Part shown: positions 10,859-21,378 of the stretch, in pieces | Position numbering within the stretch: position 1 is the stretch's first letter | How the letters are laid out: every line of letters starts with the position of its first letter | Source of the DNA: Varanus komodoensis | Taxonomy: Eukaryota > Chordata > Lepidosauria > Squamata > Varanidae | Length of the DNA stretch: 64,000 nt | Direction of reading: 5' to 3' | NCBI RefSeq assembly: GCF_004798865.1 | Contig: NW_025336259.1 | Coordinates: 3,716,020-3,780,019, forward strand | The notes under the pieces: generated by a model | Database searches by the model: none | Seen by the model: the letters and a program-made list of their open reading frames with translations, nothing else | What the model was told of the DNA's origin: nothing | Program-made: the position numbers and the translations under genes

Positions 10859-10869
10859 GAGAAAAGTTG

Positions 10870-11340
10870 TGTCTGTTGAATTTTTGACCATGGTTTGGCC
10901 AATCCTGGTCAGGAAAAGTGATAGACTTGGATTGCGTGAAAAGCCAATCTGTGGGTTATTTAACCCACAAAGTGGCAGGGGTGAGCGGGATGGAGAGCCT
11001 GAGCATGCTGCTTCTGGAAGATTTTCAGTTCACACTATGCAGCTGCCCTGAATGTAGGCTATTGTGTTGTCTGAACCTGATCATTCTGGGTTGTTTAGGG
11101 GTGAAACAACCCCACATGTTTTCTGTTAAGTTCTAAAGCACTCAGAGTTATCTCAAGAACAGATCGTAGGTTAACACTGGGTTATTTAATCCCCACACAA
11201 CCCACGATACCCAGATTCAGATATCATAACATCCAACTGTCTATTGGAAGTGGAAGTATGCTGGAAGCAGTTTGTTTATTCACTTCTGCTTGTCCATGAC
11301 AGCCAATAGTGTAAACAACCCCTGTGGTGTTGTCATTTCC
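10870..11340. repeat. Candidate palindromic MITE-like repeat
   Basis: Contains the palindrome TGTGGGTTATTTAACCCACA (10950-10969, 9-bp arms), 'gggttgtttaggggtgaaac', 'ctgggttatttaatccc' and 'caacccacgatacccagattc'. The internal inverted repeats suggest a non-autonomous DNA transposon. No terminal repeats or target duplication could be fixed, so class and ends are uncertain. Confidence 0.4.
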
Positions 11341-11658
11341 AAACTGGGTCACAGGGTTAGCATATAGGATCTGTACATTGTTCCTTTTTATTGCAACACT
11401 CAGGCATACCTTTGTAATATACTGGATAAGAGGGAAAGTAGAAAAGCTAGGAAACCAGGAAATACCTGGTTCAGCTCTCTCCTTGGCCTCGATTCTGCAT
11501 GCTGCTCTTTCTTACGAGGTATAATATGAAAATGTCCTTGAAGTAGCATAAATGAAGCTCTTTGAAGATTCCAGCGGGCCACATCAAAGCGACGTGTTGT
11601 TATTCACACAGTGTTGCAAATAAAATATCCAAGCTTCCCTCTCTCTATGAATCCTGTC
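11341..11658. other. Unassigned DNA
   Basis: AT-rich unique sequence. Nothing recognised. Confidence 0.4.
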
Positions 11659-11659
11659 C

Positions 11660-11893
11660 TATTTATTTATTTGATATATACCCCACCTTCTTTTTTAAGG
11701 AATTCAAAGCAGCTAACATCATTCTCCCCTTGCTGCTCTCAGTTTTATCCTAACAACAACAACCCTGCAAAGTAGGTTGGGCTGAGAGTCTGTGACTGGC
11801 CCAAAGTCACTCGGTTGGCTCCATGGTTGAGCAGGGACTTGAACCCAGATCGCCCGAGTCCCACATTCTTAACCACTACACCATGGTGGCTCT
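11660..11893 (-). mobile_element. tRNA-derived SINE (second squamate family)
   Basis: On the minus strand the head 'accatggtgtagtggttaag' and B box 'gggttcaagtccc' are followed by 'gtgactttgggccagtcac', 'ctcagcccaacctac' and a tail of the 'gataaatat' type. It is the same family as the copies at 16.1, 17.2, 19.1, 31.7 and 35.0 kb. Near full length. No clear target duplication. Confidence 0.85.
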
Positions 11894-12930
11894 CAAGTTC
11901 TGTTCTTTCCATGCAGAAGAGTCTTGTGTTGACGTAACTATATTCCTTCAGACTGCTGGTGAGCATCAATTTATGAACGTGTATCTAATTAAAAAAAACA
12001 CCTAGCAAGCAGAAAGCTAGCTCAGAAGGGTGTTGACTAAGCTAGGGTTGCTAGCTTTCTTTCCTTTTTTACTTGCAGAGAGAGTTTTACAAGAAGGGCC
12101 ATTCATGAATGGTATTCCTGCACCCAAGTGGTGCTTTCATTTCGCTACCTTATTCTGCTGCATTCGCTAGGTGAATAGACAACATTTGTAAAGTCTTCTC
12201 GCTTAGTCACCTATAGACTATTTTTCTCACCACAGACAACCAGTCCCAGTTTGCATTATCAAATGGTAACATCTGCTGCAAAATGTCTAGAAATATTGTT
12301 CAAAGGAGAAAACGTGTGCTCTGGAGTGGGTTCTGGGTAAGGGACTATTGCTAGATCTCAGTACAACTTCTGTATCTGAGCTGTTACACAAAGTTCTGGA
12401 AATCAGCCAGACAACATAAGCAATATTGAACTGCATTTAAGAAAGAAATCATTCTTGGATTAACAGACTAGCATGCTGTCGATCCTGGCTCCTGGGGAAG
12501 AGAAAATAGGAATCTCGCAGTGTTGTCAAATCAAACATTCCCACAGCTCTCCTCTGGGAATGGTTCCCCCCTTGTTCCCCCCCATTTTTTGCAATCGTGT
12601 TAACATTTTAAAAGCATCGCTTGATCTTTTCCATGTCTGCAGAGAGCTCCGATTTCATTACAAATGGGTACAGATCGCTCCTCTCTCTTTCAAAAAGTTA
12701 AAGACTTGAGAAAGCCCCCTGACTTGGAAGCCTGGCGCAGGAGGGAGGCAGGCAGGCAAGTCAGCTGGGCAGAGAAAGAAAAGTTCCGTTTGGGTCTGGA
12801 CAGATACAATTCTAGAGAGTCTCAGCACCAGAAGGCAATTGGGTTACACCCAAAACAGACTACAGTAATACGATGTAAACAAGGCTTTAAAGAAACGTCC
12901 GATGCTGAAGAATTCAGACACCGGTATGCT
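11894..12930. other. Unassigned DNA
   Basis: Unique-looking sequence without recognised features. A C-run precedes 'attttttgcaatcg' at about 12580. Confidence 0.4.
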
Positions 12931-13378
12931 TGTGTAGACACTAACCATTTCCAGGCTCAGTTTAAAGTTTTACTCCTTTATATCCTTCAAGTGTTTGGCA
13001 CCAGGGTAACTGAGAGCCTGCCTTGATCCGCTCAGACCTCTGGCCTGCCATCAAGGTCCATCCGATTGGAAGGTACCAGAGACAGGGCATTCTCTGCAGT
13101 GGCCCTACATTTCTGCCATTCTCTTCCTAAAGACCAATGTGTGCTTTGGTCCCCATTTGGATCTTGAAAAGTGCCTTGTTTCTTCCAGTGTTTATGGATG
13201 TGTTACGTATGCTAACAACTGGTTGGTCTTGTTTTTATCTGTCCATTGGTACCGTTATGGGTTTTAAATACTTTTTAATCGCATTTAAATCATTTATTTT
13301 TTTTTAGGAATTTGTTATCTGCCCCTGGAAGGATTTTCTGTCCTGTAAGGCAATGAACAAATTTATTAAATAAAGACA
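12931..13378 (+). mobile_element. Old L2-like LINE 3' end
   Basis: 'caggctcagtttaaagtttta' encodes the QFKVL motif of L2-like ORF2. It is followed by degraded 3' UTR sequence ending 'aaatttattaaataaagac'. Strongly diverged. Confidence 0.6.
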
Positions 13379-13394
13379 GCTCTCAATAATGTTG

Positions 13395-13510
13395 CACAGC
13401 TCACTGGGTGACTTTGGGCCAGGCATGGACCCTCAGCCTGATGTACCTCACAAGATTGTCTTGAACACTTGAAGAGAAGAGAAGGACCAAGAAGGCTTGG
13501 AGCAAAGATG
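13395..13510 (+). mobile_element. tRNA-derived SINE fragment
   Basis: 'ctcactgggtgactttggg' and 'gtacctcacaagattgtc' match the body of the second SINE family. The 5' head is missing. Confidence 0.65.
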
Positions 13511-13585
13511 AAACCTAATTGCAGCCAATTATATCTGTATCCTATATATCTGTCCGTCTGTCCATCCACCCTTGGCAATGCACAC

Positions 13586-13760
13586 TTATTTATTTATTTA
13601 GGGGTCTTCTATGCCGCCCCATTTGCCGAAGCCTCGGGGCGGCTCACATATATAAAGAAATATATGAAAGGAAGCTTAATTTCACAATGGTTATTATTAA
13701 TGGTATTAATTAATTAATTTCTGTACAGCCCCACAGCCAAAGCAATCTGTGCAGTGGCAT
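13586..13760 (-). mobile_element. Two LINE 3' tails (L2-like)
   Basis: 'ttatttatttatttagggg' with 'tgccgccccatttgccg' (13586-13660), and a second run 'attaattaattaatttctg' with 'gccccacagccaaagc' (13692-13755). These are inverted ends of L2-like LINE 3' UTRs. Confidence 0.55.
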
Positions 13761-14224
13761 TAAGGGATGTGTGAGGAATTCATTTTGTGGGTACGGACTT
13801 GTTGGATTTGCCGGACTCGGCTCCCCACTTCCAGCCCGCCGTCTCATGGCCACGAGTCTGATTCCCCGGCGAGCGCACCGAGTGCTCACATGGAATCGGG
13901 TCCCAGGTGGCCACTTGACAAGAAGTGTTGCCCTTCCACACGCACAACTCATGGCCTTCGTTTCCCCTGCAGGGGCTGCGGAAGAAGGGTGCTGGCTGCA
14001 CGACTGGACTTGTGTGAGCGTTCAGACTTCCTCTCAGCTCGGCTCGCTTCCTGAGCCAGGGCCAAGCATGAGGGGAAGTCCAATGAATAGAGGAAGGCCG
14101 ATTCCAGGTAAGGGCGTTGCAGCCCCAGCTGTCGCTATAGGTTGCTGCACTCAGACACATTCGGCACCATCTGCTACTTCAGCCTACGCTGAAGTAGGCT
14201 GGGAGAGGAGACCTGGTGACTTCC
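13761..14224. other. GC-rich unassigned stretch
   Basis: CpG-containing sequence with an open frame on the plus strand (13771-14274) that lacks homology. 'attccaggtaagg' at 14101 resembles a plus-strand splice donor, but nothing else supports an antisense transcript. Confidence 0.3.
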
Positions 14225-14325
14225 AGAAGTTGTGGACTACAGCTCCCATGACCCCTGGCTATTGGCTCTTCTAGCTGGGGCTGATGGGCATTGTTGTCCA
14301 AAATGCCTGGAGGGTTGCAGACTGC
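14225..14325. repeat. Palindromic MITE remnant ('ctacagctcccatg' family)
   Basis: The left half 'ttgtggactacagctcccatg' and the right half 'gctgatgggcattgttgtcc' are imperfect inverted copies around 'ggctattggctcttctagctg'. Related half-copies appear near 23.7, 32.2, 41.7 and 45.8 kb. Probably an hAT-type non-autonomous transposon family. Confidence 0.6.
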
Positions 14326-15214
14326 CTCCTCTTGCCTTATACTGCCATGGAGGAATCCATTTAGGGACTGTGCCTGTCTCACTGTATGGTTGAAGACAAA
14401 AAGGAGAGTGTTCATTTGAAGAAGTATATTTTATTACTATAACAGGGGTGTGAATAAGGGGCAAGCTGAGCCATTTCCACATCCATTTATGCCAAGGCAT
14501 GGAAATGCTAAATTAAGTTAACAGAATGATATAGGGCATGTAAATAATAAGCACTTCTATTGTCTTACATGTTGTGTTCACTGGCTCCATGTATGTACTC
14601 CTTCCAGTGGTGTTTCTGCCCCACTGCTCTTTGTGTACTGCTATGTACATGTATAAAAACATAAGAAAGGCAGTAAGACAGGAATGCATCACGCCGAGAG
14701 ACACTGTGGGTTTCTCCCTTGTGGCTCTGTCACCCGTCTTCCCTGCGCGGGGACGCACATTCCTGCCTCGCATCTCAGCATGCATCTCCTTTCCTTCTTC
14801 ACAGCTGAGGATTCAAAAGCTGGAGCCATTCCAGGCTGGATACTGCGAATTGGATGGAATTTGCAGTATCTAATTAGATGTTGATGAGTGTGAAGGAGGC
14901 TTTCGAGAAAGTTTGGTAATGCTTCCATTCTTGTTGGGAAGTCGAGAGACCCTTGAAGAGACCTGGCTCTTTTTGTTTAACATGTGCTCATATTTACGTT
15001 TGCCCTGTGCAAGGGTGCGAACATCATGTCTCTTGTGAAGATCAGATCTGTGTGAGCTTAGGAACACTAGCAGTTTCTTTGTGCAACATATGCAAAGAAC
15101 ACAACCCTTTGCACAAAGTATGCGAAAAAAACACAAAACAACAAATCACACAAGTGGAAGTAGAATTCTGCTTTCACAGAGCGTTGGACTTGTTTGGACT
15201 CTCTCCTTGCTGTA

Positions 15215-15231
15215 CCCCCCCCCCCCCCCCC
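15215..15231. repeat. Poly-C tract (17 C)
   Basis: Uninterrupted run of C. Its length is likely variable or prone to sequencing error. Confidence 0.9.
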
Positions 15232-15489
15232 AATGCTCAGTACAAGGTGAACTTAGGGCAGGCAGAAAGCAGGCCAGAGGCTGGGGAGTTAATCTGAAGA
15301 AAACGGGTGGATTCCTCCCACCATACCAGATTCCTCACACTTCGCTGGCCATGTGTATGCAGCTGTGAAGCCTGAAAGTTCTGATGAACAGTGGCTCTCT
15401 CAAGCAGAAAGCAAGTCCGTACAGCTCGGACTTGCTGCCGTGTCAGGCAACCTAAGTCACGCAGGTTTGTCTCTAAGATGGTCCACCAA

Positions 15490-15725
15490 ATTGTGCATCA
15501 AAAACAATGAAATTTGCACAAAGGAACACCCCCAAACCACATGGCTGTAAAGGGATTTGTGCAAATCACAATTCGTGGAAATTCCAATTTGTGCAAGTGA
15601 GGTGCTTTTGCACAAATTCTGCAAGAGCCATGCTTCAGGTGCTTATTTGTACAAAATCAATGGATTCTGTGCAGAGTGCCAGACCTACACTGTCTGGGGG
15701 CTCTCACTTGTGCAAATGTCATGGG
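15490..15725. repeat. Unclassified repeat rich in TTTGTGCAAAT motifs
   Basis: Contains 'aatttgcacaaagg', 'gatttgtgcaaatcacaatt', 'ccaatttgtgcaagtg', 'cttttgcacaaattctgc' and 'cacttgtgcaaatgtc' within about 230 bases. Similar clusters occur at 3395-3620, 14995-15140, 35525-35640, 57925-58340, 59100-59295 and 60590-60640. Class unknown. Confidence 0.45.
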
Positions 15726-16103
15726 TGGTTGAAATAATGCATAAATTGTAGCCCATCATATGGACTTTGAAGTCCACAATCTACTCCCAACAACTAGGCA
15801 CCCCAACTTCTAATCCTCGGATTGGAAGCAGGCAGAAAATCTGTTGGGCGGATGTGTGTATGTGTTTATGAACTGAATTTAATCAATTCCCTTTATGCTG
15901 TAAAGTAAGTAAACATGGATATGCGAAATAGGTCCCAGGATACAGCCAACTGCAAAATATATAATTGCACAGATCCTTGCTAAATGCTGCAGATGACATT
16001 CCTGTTATGAAAATATTAGGAACAGTGACACGGAGTCTTGTTTCCAGGGTGCAGCTCAGCTGGATCTGCAAATTCATTTGCAAGGAAGATGGGAAAGAAA
16101 GAT

Positions 16104-16330
16104 GTAGTGTGAAAGCCAAGTGGTTAAGAGAGCAGGACCAAACCTGGGTTCAAGTCCCCGCTCAGCCATGGAGCCAACTGGGTGACTTTGGGCCAGTCAC
16201 AGACTCTCAGTCCAACCTACCTCACAGGGTTGTTGCGATAATAAGATTGGGAGGAGGAGAATTTTGTGAGCTGCTTTGAGTTCTAGGTAAGAAAAAAGGT
16301 GGGAAATAAATCTAATATAAAAATAAAAGG
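16104..16330 (+). mobile_element. tRNA-derived SINE (second squamate family)
   Basis: Head 'tgaaagccaagtggttaag', B box 'gggttcaagtccc', body 'gggtgactttgggccagtc' and 'acctacctcacagggttg', and an L2-like tail 'gctgctttgagttctagg' ending in A/T-rich sequence. Near full length. Confidence 0.88.
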
Positions 16331-17188
16331 TCAAAGTACTACAAAATTATTTTGGAACATGGGCACTTTGGAATGCAAGTAAAATTCCCAGCTTCAATCA
16401 TATACAGCCATTATCAAGAAGAGTGGAAGTGAGGAAAAGTTTTGTAAAAATGGGATCTTTCTGGTTTTTTCCTATATGTGAATAAATATGTGAATGTATG
16501 ACAACATGGTGTTTACAATGGAAACTCTGGAATTGTTCCAGTAGATAAATAGCACTGAAGAATGTTGGAATATATTCTTTCTGTTTGTGTCCTTTTATGA
16601 CTGTATATTATTAAAAACACATATGTACATACACACCCAGCGGGATACAGGGTTTTATTGACCCCAGGATTCCATCTTACCCATGTGATTAATTCTTCTC
16701 CTAAATCGCTGCATCAGAGCACAGGAGTTAGCAATTGTAATAAAAATGGTACTTGGGATTGTTTGACTTATTTCTCATTGTCTTGAACGGCCTTTATTCT
16801 TAAAATATTGCATGGTGGTAAAATTCAATATTGTGGAAATGAATGTATTGACAGACACAGTTTGCTTATGATATAATACTTTTATTTCAATAACTTTATG
16901 GGACTAGGACATGCCTTTCATAATATACTGTAATTTTCATTATTTCCTTGTATTCCTGCATTTTATTCCTACAGTGTTATGTATTTCCAAATTATTTTAG
17001 GACCGGTATGTGAAGTCTGAAAGGAAAAAAAATGTGTGAGCTATTCATTAGGAGTAGGAGTAGGGGAGATAACTTTGAGAGACTTTAATGTCATTTTTTA
17101 CAGGCTGATACATTTTATGTATTTTCACTAGTTTGACAGGCTTTATTTATTCTTTGCATGAATTATTTGTATTCTTCATTGTATTCAT
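16331..17188. other. AT-rich unassigned DNA
   Basis: Low-GC, unique-looking sequence. No repeat or gene is recognised. Confidence 0.45.
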
Positions 17189-17337
17189 GTTTGTATATCG
17201 CACTCGTACCCTGTCTTTTTTCCTTTTTTAGAGAATCCAAAGCAGCTTACAAAGTTCTCCTCTCCATTTTGTCTTCACAACAACACCCCTGTGAGGTAGG
17301 TTAGGCTGAGGGTCTGTGACTGTCCTGAGTCCCAGTT
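17189..17337 (-). mobile_element. tRNA-derived SINE, 3' part
   Basis: 'aatccaaagcagcttacaaag' and 'cctgtgaggtaggttaggc' are the inverted body and tail of the second SINE family. The tRNA head is missing. Confidence 0.75.
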
Positions 17338-17400
17338 GTGTGTGTACCATTAAATCAACACCTTAGAGAGTCTGAATCTTGTTCCTTGAACTATTTCACA

Positions 17401-17408
17401 TCCTAGAG
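17401..17408. repeat. hAT target-site duplication, left
   Basis: TCCTAGAG, identical to 17741-17748. Confidence 0.9.
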
Positions 17409-17740
17409 CTGTGGTGGCAAACCTATGGCACACATGCGAGCCAAGTTGCCCCAGCATCACCCCAGCAGCTGAGCATCAGATAAGAGCGCACATAGGGGCC
17501 ATGCGCATGCTCCGAAAGTAGTGGCGCGAGGTGATGACATCACGAGGTGCTACTCATTAGCCGTGACTCATCCTTGCTTTCCCATGGCCGGGCAGTGCGC
17601 TGCCAAGGATATGTGAGTTGTTTTTTCTGAACTAAAACCTCAGTATTCAGGTTTTATTGCAGTGTTGGCACTTGGCGATAAATAAGTGGGCTTTGGGTTG
17701 CAGTTTGGGCACTCGGTCTCTGAAAGGTTCGCCATCACTG
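17409..17740. mobile_element. hAT-type non-autonomous transposon with 8-bp duplication
   Basis: The left end CTGTGGTGGCAAACCT pairs with the right end (reverse-complemented CAGTGATGGCGAACCT), 13 of 16 bases matching. The 332-bp element is flanked by identical octamers TCCTAGAG at 17401-17408 and 17741-17748, the 8-bp duplication typical of hAT. The interior has 'ctgaactaaaacctcagtat' and 'gcgataaataagtgggc', as in a widespread squamate hAT family. There is no ORF, so it was mobilised in trans. Confidence 0.92.
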
Positions 17741-17748
17741 TCCTAGAG
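17741..17748. repeat. hAT target-site duplication, right
   Basis: TCCTAGAG, identical to 17401-17408. Confidence 0.9.
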
Positions 17749-18762
17749 TAACTCACCAGAAGCAGATTCGGGCATAACAGTGCTTCAATCTCAATTAAAT
17801 GTCCTCTGTACAGATTCCTCTGAATTTTGCCTCCTCATGTTCAATGGTTGCTGCTTTGTTACAAACTAGTCGTGCCAGTGCTTCTAGGAAAAACTTGGCT
17901 TAGCACCATTTGGGCTGCGAGGGCATTTCCCAGAGTGTCCCACGTCCTCACTAGCCGCACGGATTGCTTGGGCAGGCAATGTGTTCGTGGGGGCGCATCT
18001 TCCTGCCTGAGCTTCGCTTCTTCCCCATCACACTCTGCCTTCACAAAGACCGAAAATACAAGGCAATTGTGTGTGAAGATGCATCTCCCCTGGTGGTTTT
18101 TGCAATTATCATCTTCCTCTAAGCTATATAAATTGTGTGCATTTAATATATTGTTCTCTCCAGTCTGTTTACACTAATTTTCATTTATACAATACATCTC
18201 GTATAACAGAGGTAGCGCCAATTTTTCTTTTTCTTTTTGCTTTTGTATGGAAGCCTTCAGGGAAACGCGCAGCTTTTGATCGTTCTCAACTTTGATGTAA
18301 GCAAATGTTTTAAGTTCTGCTCCAGCGGAATGTCTCCGGTTCATATTCATTAATGATGCAAGCTCTATTCTCCTTCTCTGGCTTTGTTATTTCTCGTTCA
18401 ATTTGTGTGTTCAGTTTTATCTTCTGCATAGTCATGCAGGCAAGTAGCTGGGGAAGAGAGACTATCATAGCGATTCTCTTGTCTAACCTTAACTAATCGC
18501 GTTTGGATCCCCTTCCCCCTGCTTTATTTTCTCAGGGAGGTTCTTACTATTTTTTACCACACGCCTGGAAGAAACTAGAAAAATGCACGAGTTTCTGCAT
18601 AGTTTCAGGGTGAGGATTCCTGTAACTGGCATCTGGTGGTGGTGGTGGTGGTAATTTGCCAATATTAGGGGAGCCATGCGTCCCATTTTACTGAGGAAAG
18701 TTCTCTGTTTGAAGGTGTGTTCCCCATATGAAAGGCGGCGTTAGCTAAGCCCACTTTAAAGA
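17749..18762. other. Unassigned DNA
   Basis: Unique-looking. A short (TGG)n run lies at about 18632-18652. No gene is recognised. Confidence 0.4.
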
Positions 18763-18836
18763 TGTCCTGCAACAGCGGGGCGTTGGACTTCATGGCCCCT
18801 TCCAACTCTACTATTCTGTAATTCTATGATCCTGTG
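18763..18836 (+). mobile_element. CR1 3' end
   Basis: 'gtcctgcaacagcggggcg', 'catggccccttccaactc' and the terminal 'attctgtaattctatgatcc'. Only the last ~75 bases of the element. Confidence 0.85.
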
Positions 18837-18949
18837 AAAGATAAAGAAATATTAGGAGGAAGAACAGGGGTCTCAAAGTTGCCCACACAGCACAGGGGCA
18901 GAGAGCCTAAGCCCTGTGGGCCTAATTCAGGTGTTCCCCATTTGGCTTC

Positions 18950-19128
18950 AGAGCTTTCATATGGATGAGGATGTTATTTGGTGATGGAAGACTTGCTTCG
19001 CATGAAGAATGCCTTGGGTGTGATGTCAGACAGGGCTAGGAAAGAATTCCACCTGAATCCCCGGAGAGCCATTGTCATCAGAATGATCGATACTTAGCTA
19101 GATAGACCATTATTCTGATCCAGTATTT
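18950..19128 (+). mobile_element. tRNA-Ala-like SINE body fragment
   Basis: 'ccccggagagccattgtca' and 'tagctagatagaccattattc' match the body of a squamate SINE whose head resembles tRNA-Ala. The tRNA-like head is absent or unrecognisable. Confidence 0.55.
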
Positions 19129-19129
19129 G

Positions 19130-19363
19130 TTTGCTTATTCAGTCTATTTATATCTCACCCTTTTTCTTGCAAGAAAGCTTGTATAATCTCCTCTTCCTTT
19201 CCTTGTTATCCCCACAGCAGCAGGCCTCTGAGGTAGGTGGGCTGAAAGGCAGTCCCCGGCCCAAAGGAATCCAGGGAGCTCCGTGGTCGAGCAGGGACTA
19301 GAACCTGGATCTCCCAGGTGCCTAGCTGAACTCTGACTTCTACACCAGCCTGGCTCTCCATAT
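19130..19363 (-). mobile_element. tRNA-derived SINE (second squamate family)
   Basis: Inverted copy: tail 'tatttatatctcacccttttt', body 'ggcctctgaggtaggtgg', inverted B box 'gggactagaacctgg' and head 'ctacaccagcctggctctcc'. Near full length and diverged. Confidence 0.85.
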
Positions 19364-19504
19364 ACTCAGAAGAAGGCAAGTTCTCATGTCCCCATGTCTT
19401 CTGTACAACTCCTTGCCAGAAGTTACCCACATTGCATTATTGATCAATTATGTACTGATCATCACTTAGATCAGGAAAAAGTCCAGGGAATATGCAAGCA
19501 ATAC

Positions 19505-20009
19505 AGCATGAAGAAGCAGAGACATCACCCTGCCAACAAAAGTGCATATAGTCAAGGCTATGGTTTTCCCAGTTGCAATGTATGGCTGTGAAAGCTGGAC
19601 CAGAAGGAAGGCTGAGTGCCAAAGGATTGAGGCCTTTGAATTGTGGTGCTGGAGGAGACTCCTGCAAGTCCCTTGGACTGCAAGGCGATCAAACTGGTCA
19701 GTCCTAGAGGAGATAAACCCTGACTGCTCTTTAGAAGGCCAGATCCTGAAGGTGAAACTCAAATACTTTGGCCACCTAATGAGAAGGAAGGAGTCTCTAG
19801 AGAAGAGCCTAATGCTGGGAACAATAGATGGCAAAAGAAGGAGGGGACGGCAGAGGATGAGGTGGCTGGATGGGGTCACTGAAGCGGTTGGTGTGAGCTT
19901 GGGTGGACTCCAGGGGATGGTGGAGGGCAGGAAGGCCTGGAGGAATGTTGCCCATGGGGTTGTGATGGGTTGGATATGACTTCGCAACTAACAACAACAA
20001 CAACAGCAG
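19505..20009 (+). mobile_element. BovB (RTE-clade) LINE 3' end
   Basis: The frame 19542-19979 is open for 145 codons and reads VKAMVFPVAMYGCESWTRRK, AFELWCWRRLLQVPWTARRS, KLKYFGHLMRRKESLEKSLM and RRRRGRQRMRWLDG, the conserved C-terminal tail of the BovB ORF2 protein. It ends in 'gttggatatgacttcgcaac' plus an (ACA)n tail, as in squamate BovB. The 5' truncation removes endonuclease and catalytic RT domains, so it is dead despite the open frame. BovB is the likely mobiliser of the Sauria SINE at 7.3 kb. Confidence 0.95.
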
Positions 20010-20664
20010 CACGAAACAGAAATACTCATAGCACCTAGAAGAGACAATAGCATGGAGCACAATGACAATGAGATCCCCATTCTCAGTTGCTGGGAGGAGC
20101 AAGAACATTTTCAGAAGATGCTGACAACCCTGAACGTTTGGACTCAGTGGGGAGCTGCTGAGAGTGGGCACCGTGGCATTACAGGGCCTGCTCAGCTCCG
20201 TTTTGGACCAGGACTTTGTCTGTCGGCTTTTTTAGGCGGTTGGGGAAATGGGGAAATCATTGAAAGAACTGACTTCTGCGAGTGGATGCTGGTGACCCTG
20301 TCTCAGATAACTGTCTCCTGAGTTAGGTCCCCAGGACTTTGTTTGCAGTGAACTCCAGGTCGCTCTTTGTTGACACATGGTATGTCACATTCCAGAACCA
20401 TGACCATTTCCTACCTGAATTCCAGCTCAGTCTCTGTTTAATTGGCCACACCGTTTCCCCAGACCTTGCTCAGCCTTGCTTTGAAGCGGCTGGCAATTTA
20501 AGCAATGTATGCATGCGAATGGACACTCACTGTGCGGCTTCTCTCTCTTGGAGAGCAGGCGACCCTAAAGGACAATAGCTGCAGCTGCACTGGGAGCCTG
20601 ACGACGCGCATCCAGTGTGCAGCGGAGGTTCCAGGGTCTCCACTTGCAGGCTTATGCATGCAGT
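20010..20664. other. Unassigned DNA
   Basis: Unique-looking. Starts right after the BovB tail. No features recognised. Confidence 0.4.
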
Positions 20665-20838
20665 CGGTATGTCTCCAGCTGTCCATCTCAAGGTCCAGGC
20701 AGGGGAGAATGTGCAGAGGGGACTCTGCGCTTGGGCACAGGTAGCATGCCATGGAGAACGCTCCCTTTCAACCATCTGCTGTGCCATTTTCTGCTGTGCG
20801 GTGAATATCTCCTCACTGCATCTATTTTGTAGAATTGT
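20665..20838 (+). repeat. Unassigned repeat, copy 1 (inverted relative at 55.4 kb)
   Basis: About 175 bases, including 'aaggtccaggcaggggagaa', 'gtagcatgccatggagaacg' and 'gaatatctcctcactgcatc', match the reverse complement of 55395-55580 with modest divergence. The two translations share NVQRGLCAWA and CHGE, with one extra codon in copy 2. Both copies abut a 'gggcagtatagaa(a/g)tgaaac' LINE tail in the same relative orientation. Function unknown. The open frame may be coincidental. Confidence 0.65.
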
Positions 20839-20905
20839 TGTTTCATTTCTATACTGCCCCACAGTTGAAGCTTTCTGGGTGGTTTGCAACACTATTCAGA
20901 TTCTG
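20839..20905 (-). mobile_element. L2-like LINE 3' tail
   Basis: 'ttctatactgccccacagttg' and 'ctttctgggtggtttgcaac' are the inverted end of the L2-like 3' UTR seen in plus orientation at 51.85 kb. Confidence 0.75.
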
Positions 20906-21224
20906 TAATATCTGTGAAATTACCCACTCCAGGAGTCCTACTACCACAACTTTGCAAAATCTATACCCGAAACAAACTAATACTCTGAAGCGGCTCTCCA
21001 TTTTTTCAAGTAGGTGTCTTTTCCCAATCTCAGGACCTAAGAACGCAACATACTAGTCCACCATTTTGTCACACGGTGGCCAACCCATGGCCCACAGGAC
21101 ACCCATCAGTGGGACCATCCTTCCTCCCACCCCCATTCTCTGGGACAGCAGAGGAGATATCACTTGGGGACTGGGGCGCCACTGTAGGGCCCCTGCAGGC
21201 CTCATCCACCAAGCTGCCTCTCTT
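20906..21224. other. Unassigned DNA
   Basis: No repeat or gene is recognised. 'ggtggccaacccatggccc' at about 21075 may be a remnant of a DNA transposon end. Confidence 0.3.
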
Positions 21225-21378
21225 ATGGGAGGTGGCTGAGGCCCCCTCAGTGCGGGTGTTCAAGGACAGGCTGGACATGCACATGGTAGGCATGCCATGA
21301 GTGGAGCCGGCTGAAGCTGGGGTCAGACTAAGTGGCCCGGGAGGCCCCTTCTGACTCGCTCTGTTTCTATGTTTCTTA
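21225..21378 (+). mobile_element. CR1 3' end, second subfamily
   Basis: 'gggaggtggctgaggccccc' and 'gtgttcaaggacaggctgg' encode the last ORF2 residues. The 3' end 'ccttctgactcgctctgttt' closes the element. Same subfamily as at 40.9 and 55.0 kb. Confidence 0.88.

Larger units (their letters stand above)
14326..16103. other. Unassigned DNA with TTTGCACAA-rich segments
   Basis: Unique-looking sequence apart from clusters of 'tttgtgcaa' and 'tttgcacaa' motifs at 14995-15140 and 15490-15725 (separate entries) and a C17 run at 15215-15231. Confidence 0.4.

Noticed and set aside
13771-14274. 167-codon plus-strand open frame with a donor-like site
   Set aside because: No homology. A single splice-like motif is not enough to call an antisense gene.
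19542-19979. 145-codon frame as a host gene
   Set aside because: It is the C-terminal end of a BovB LINE ORF2, not a host gene.
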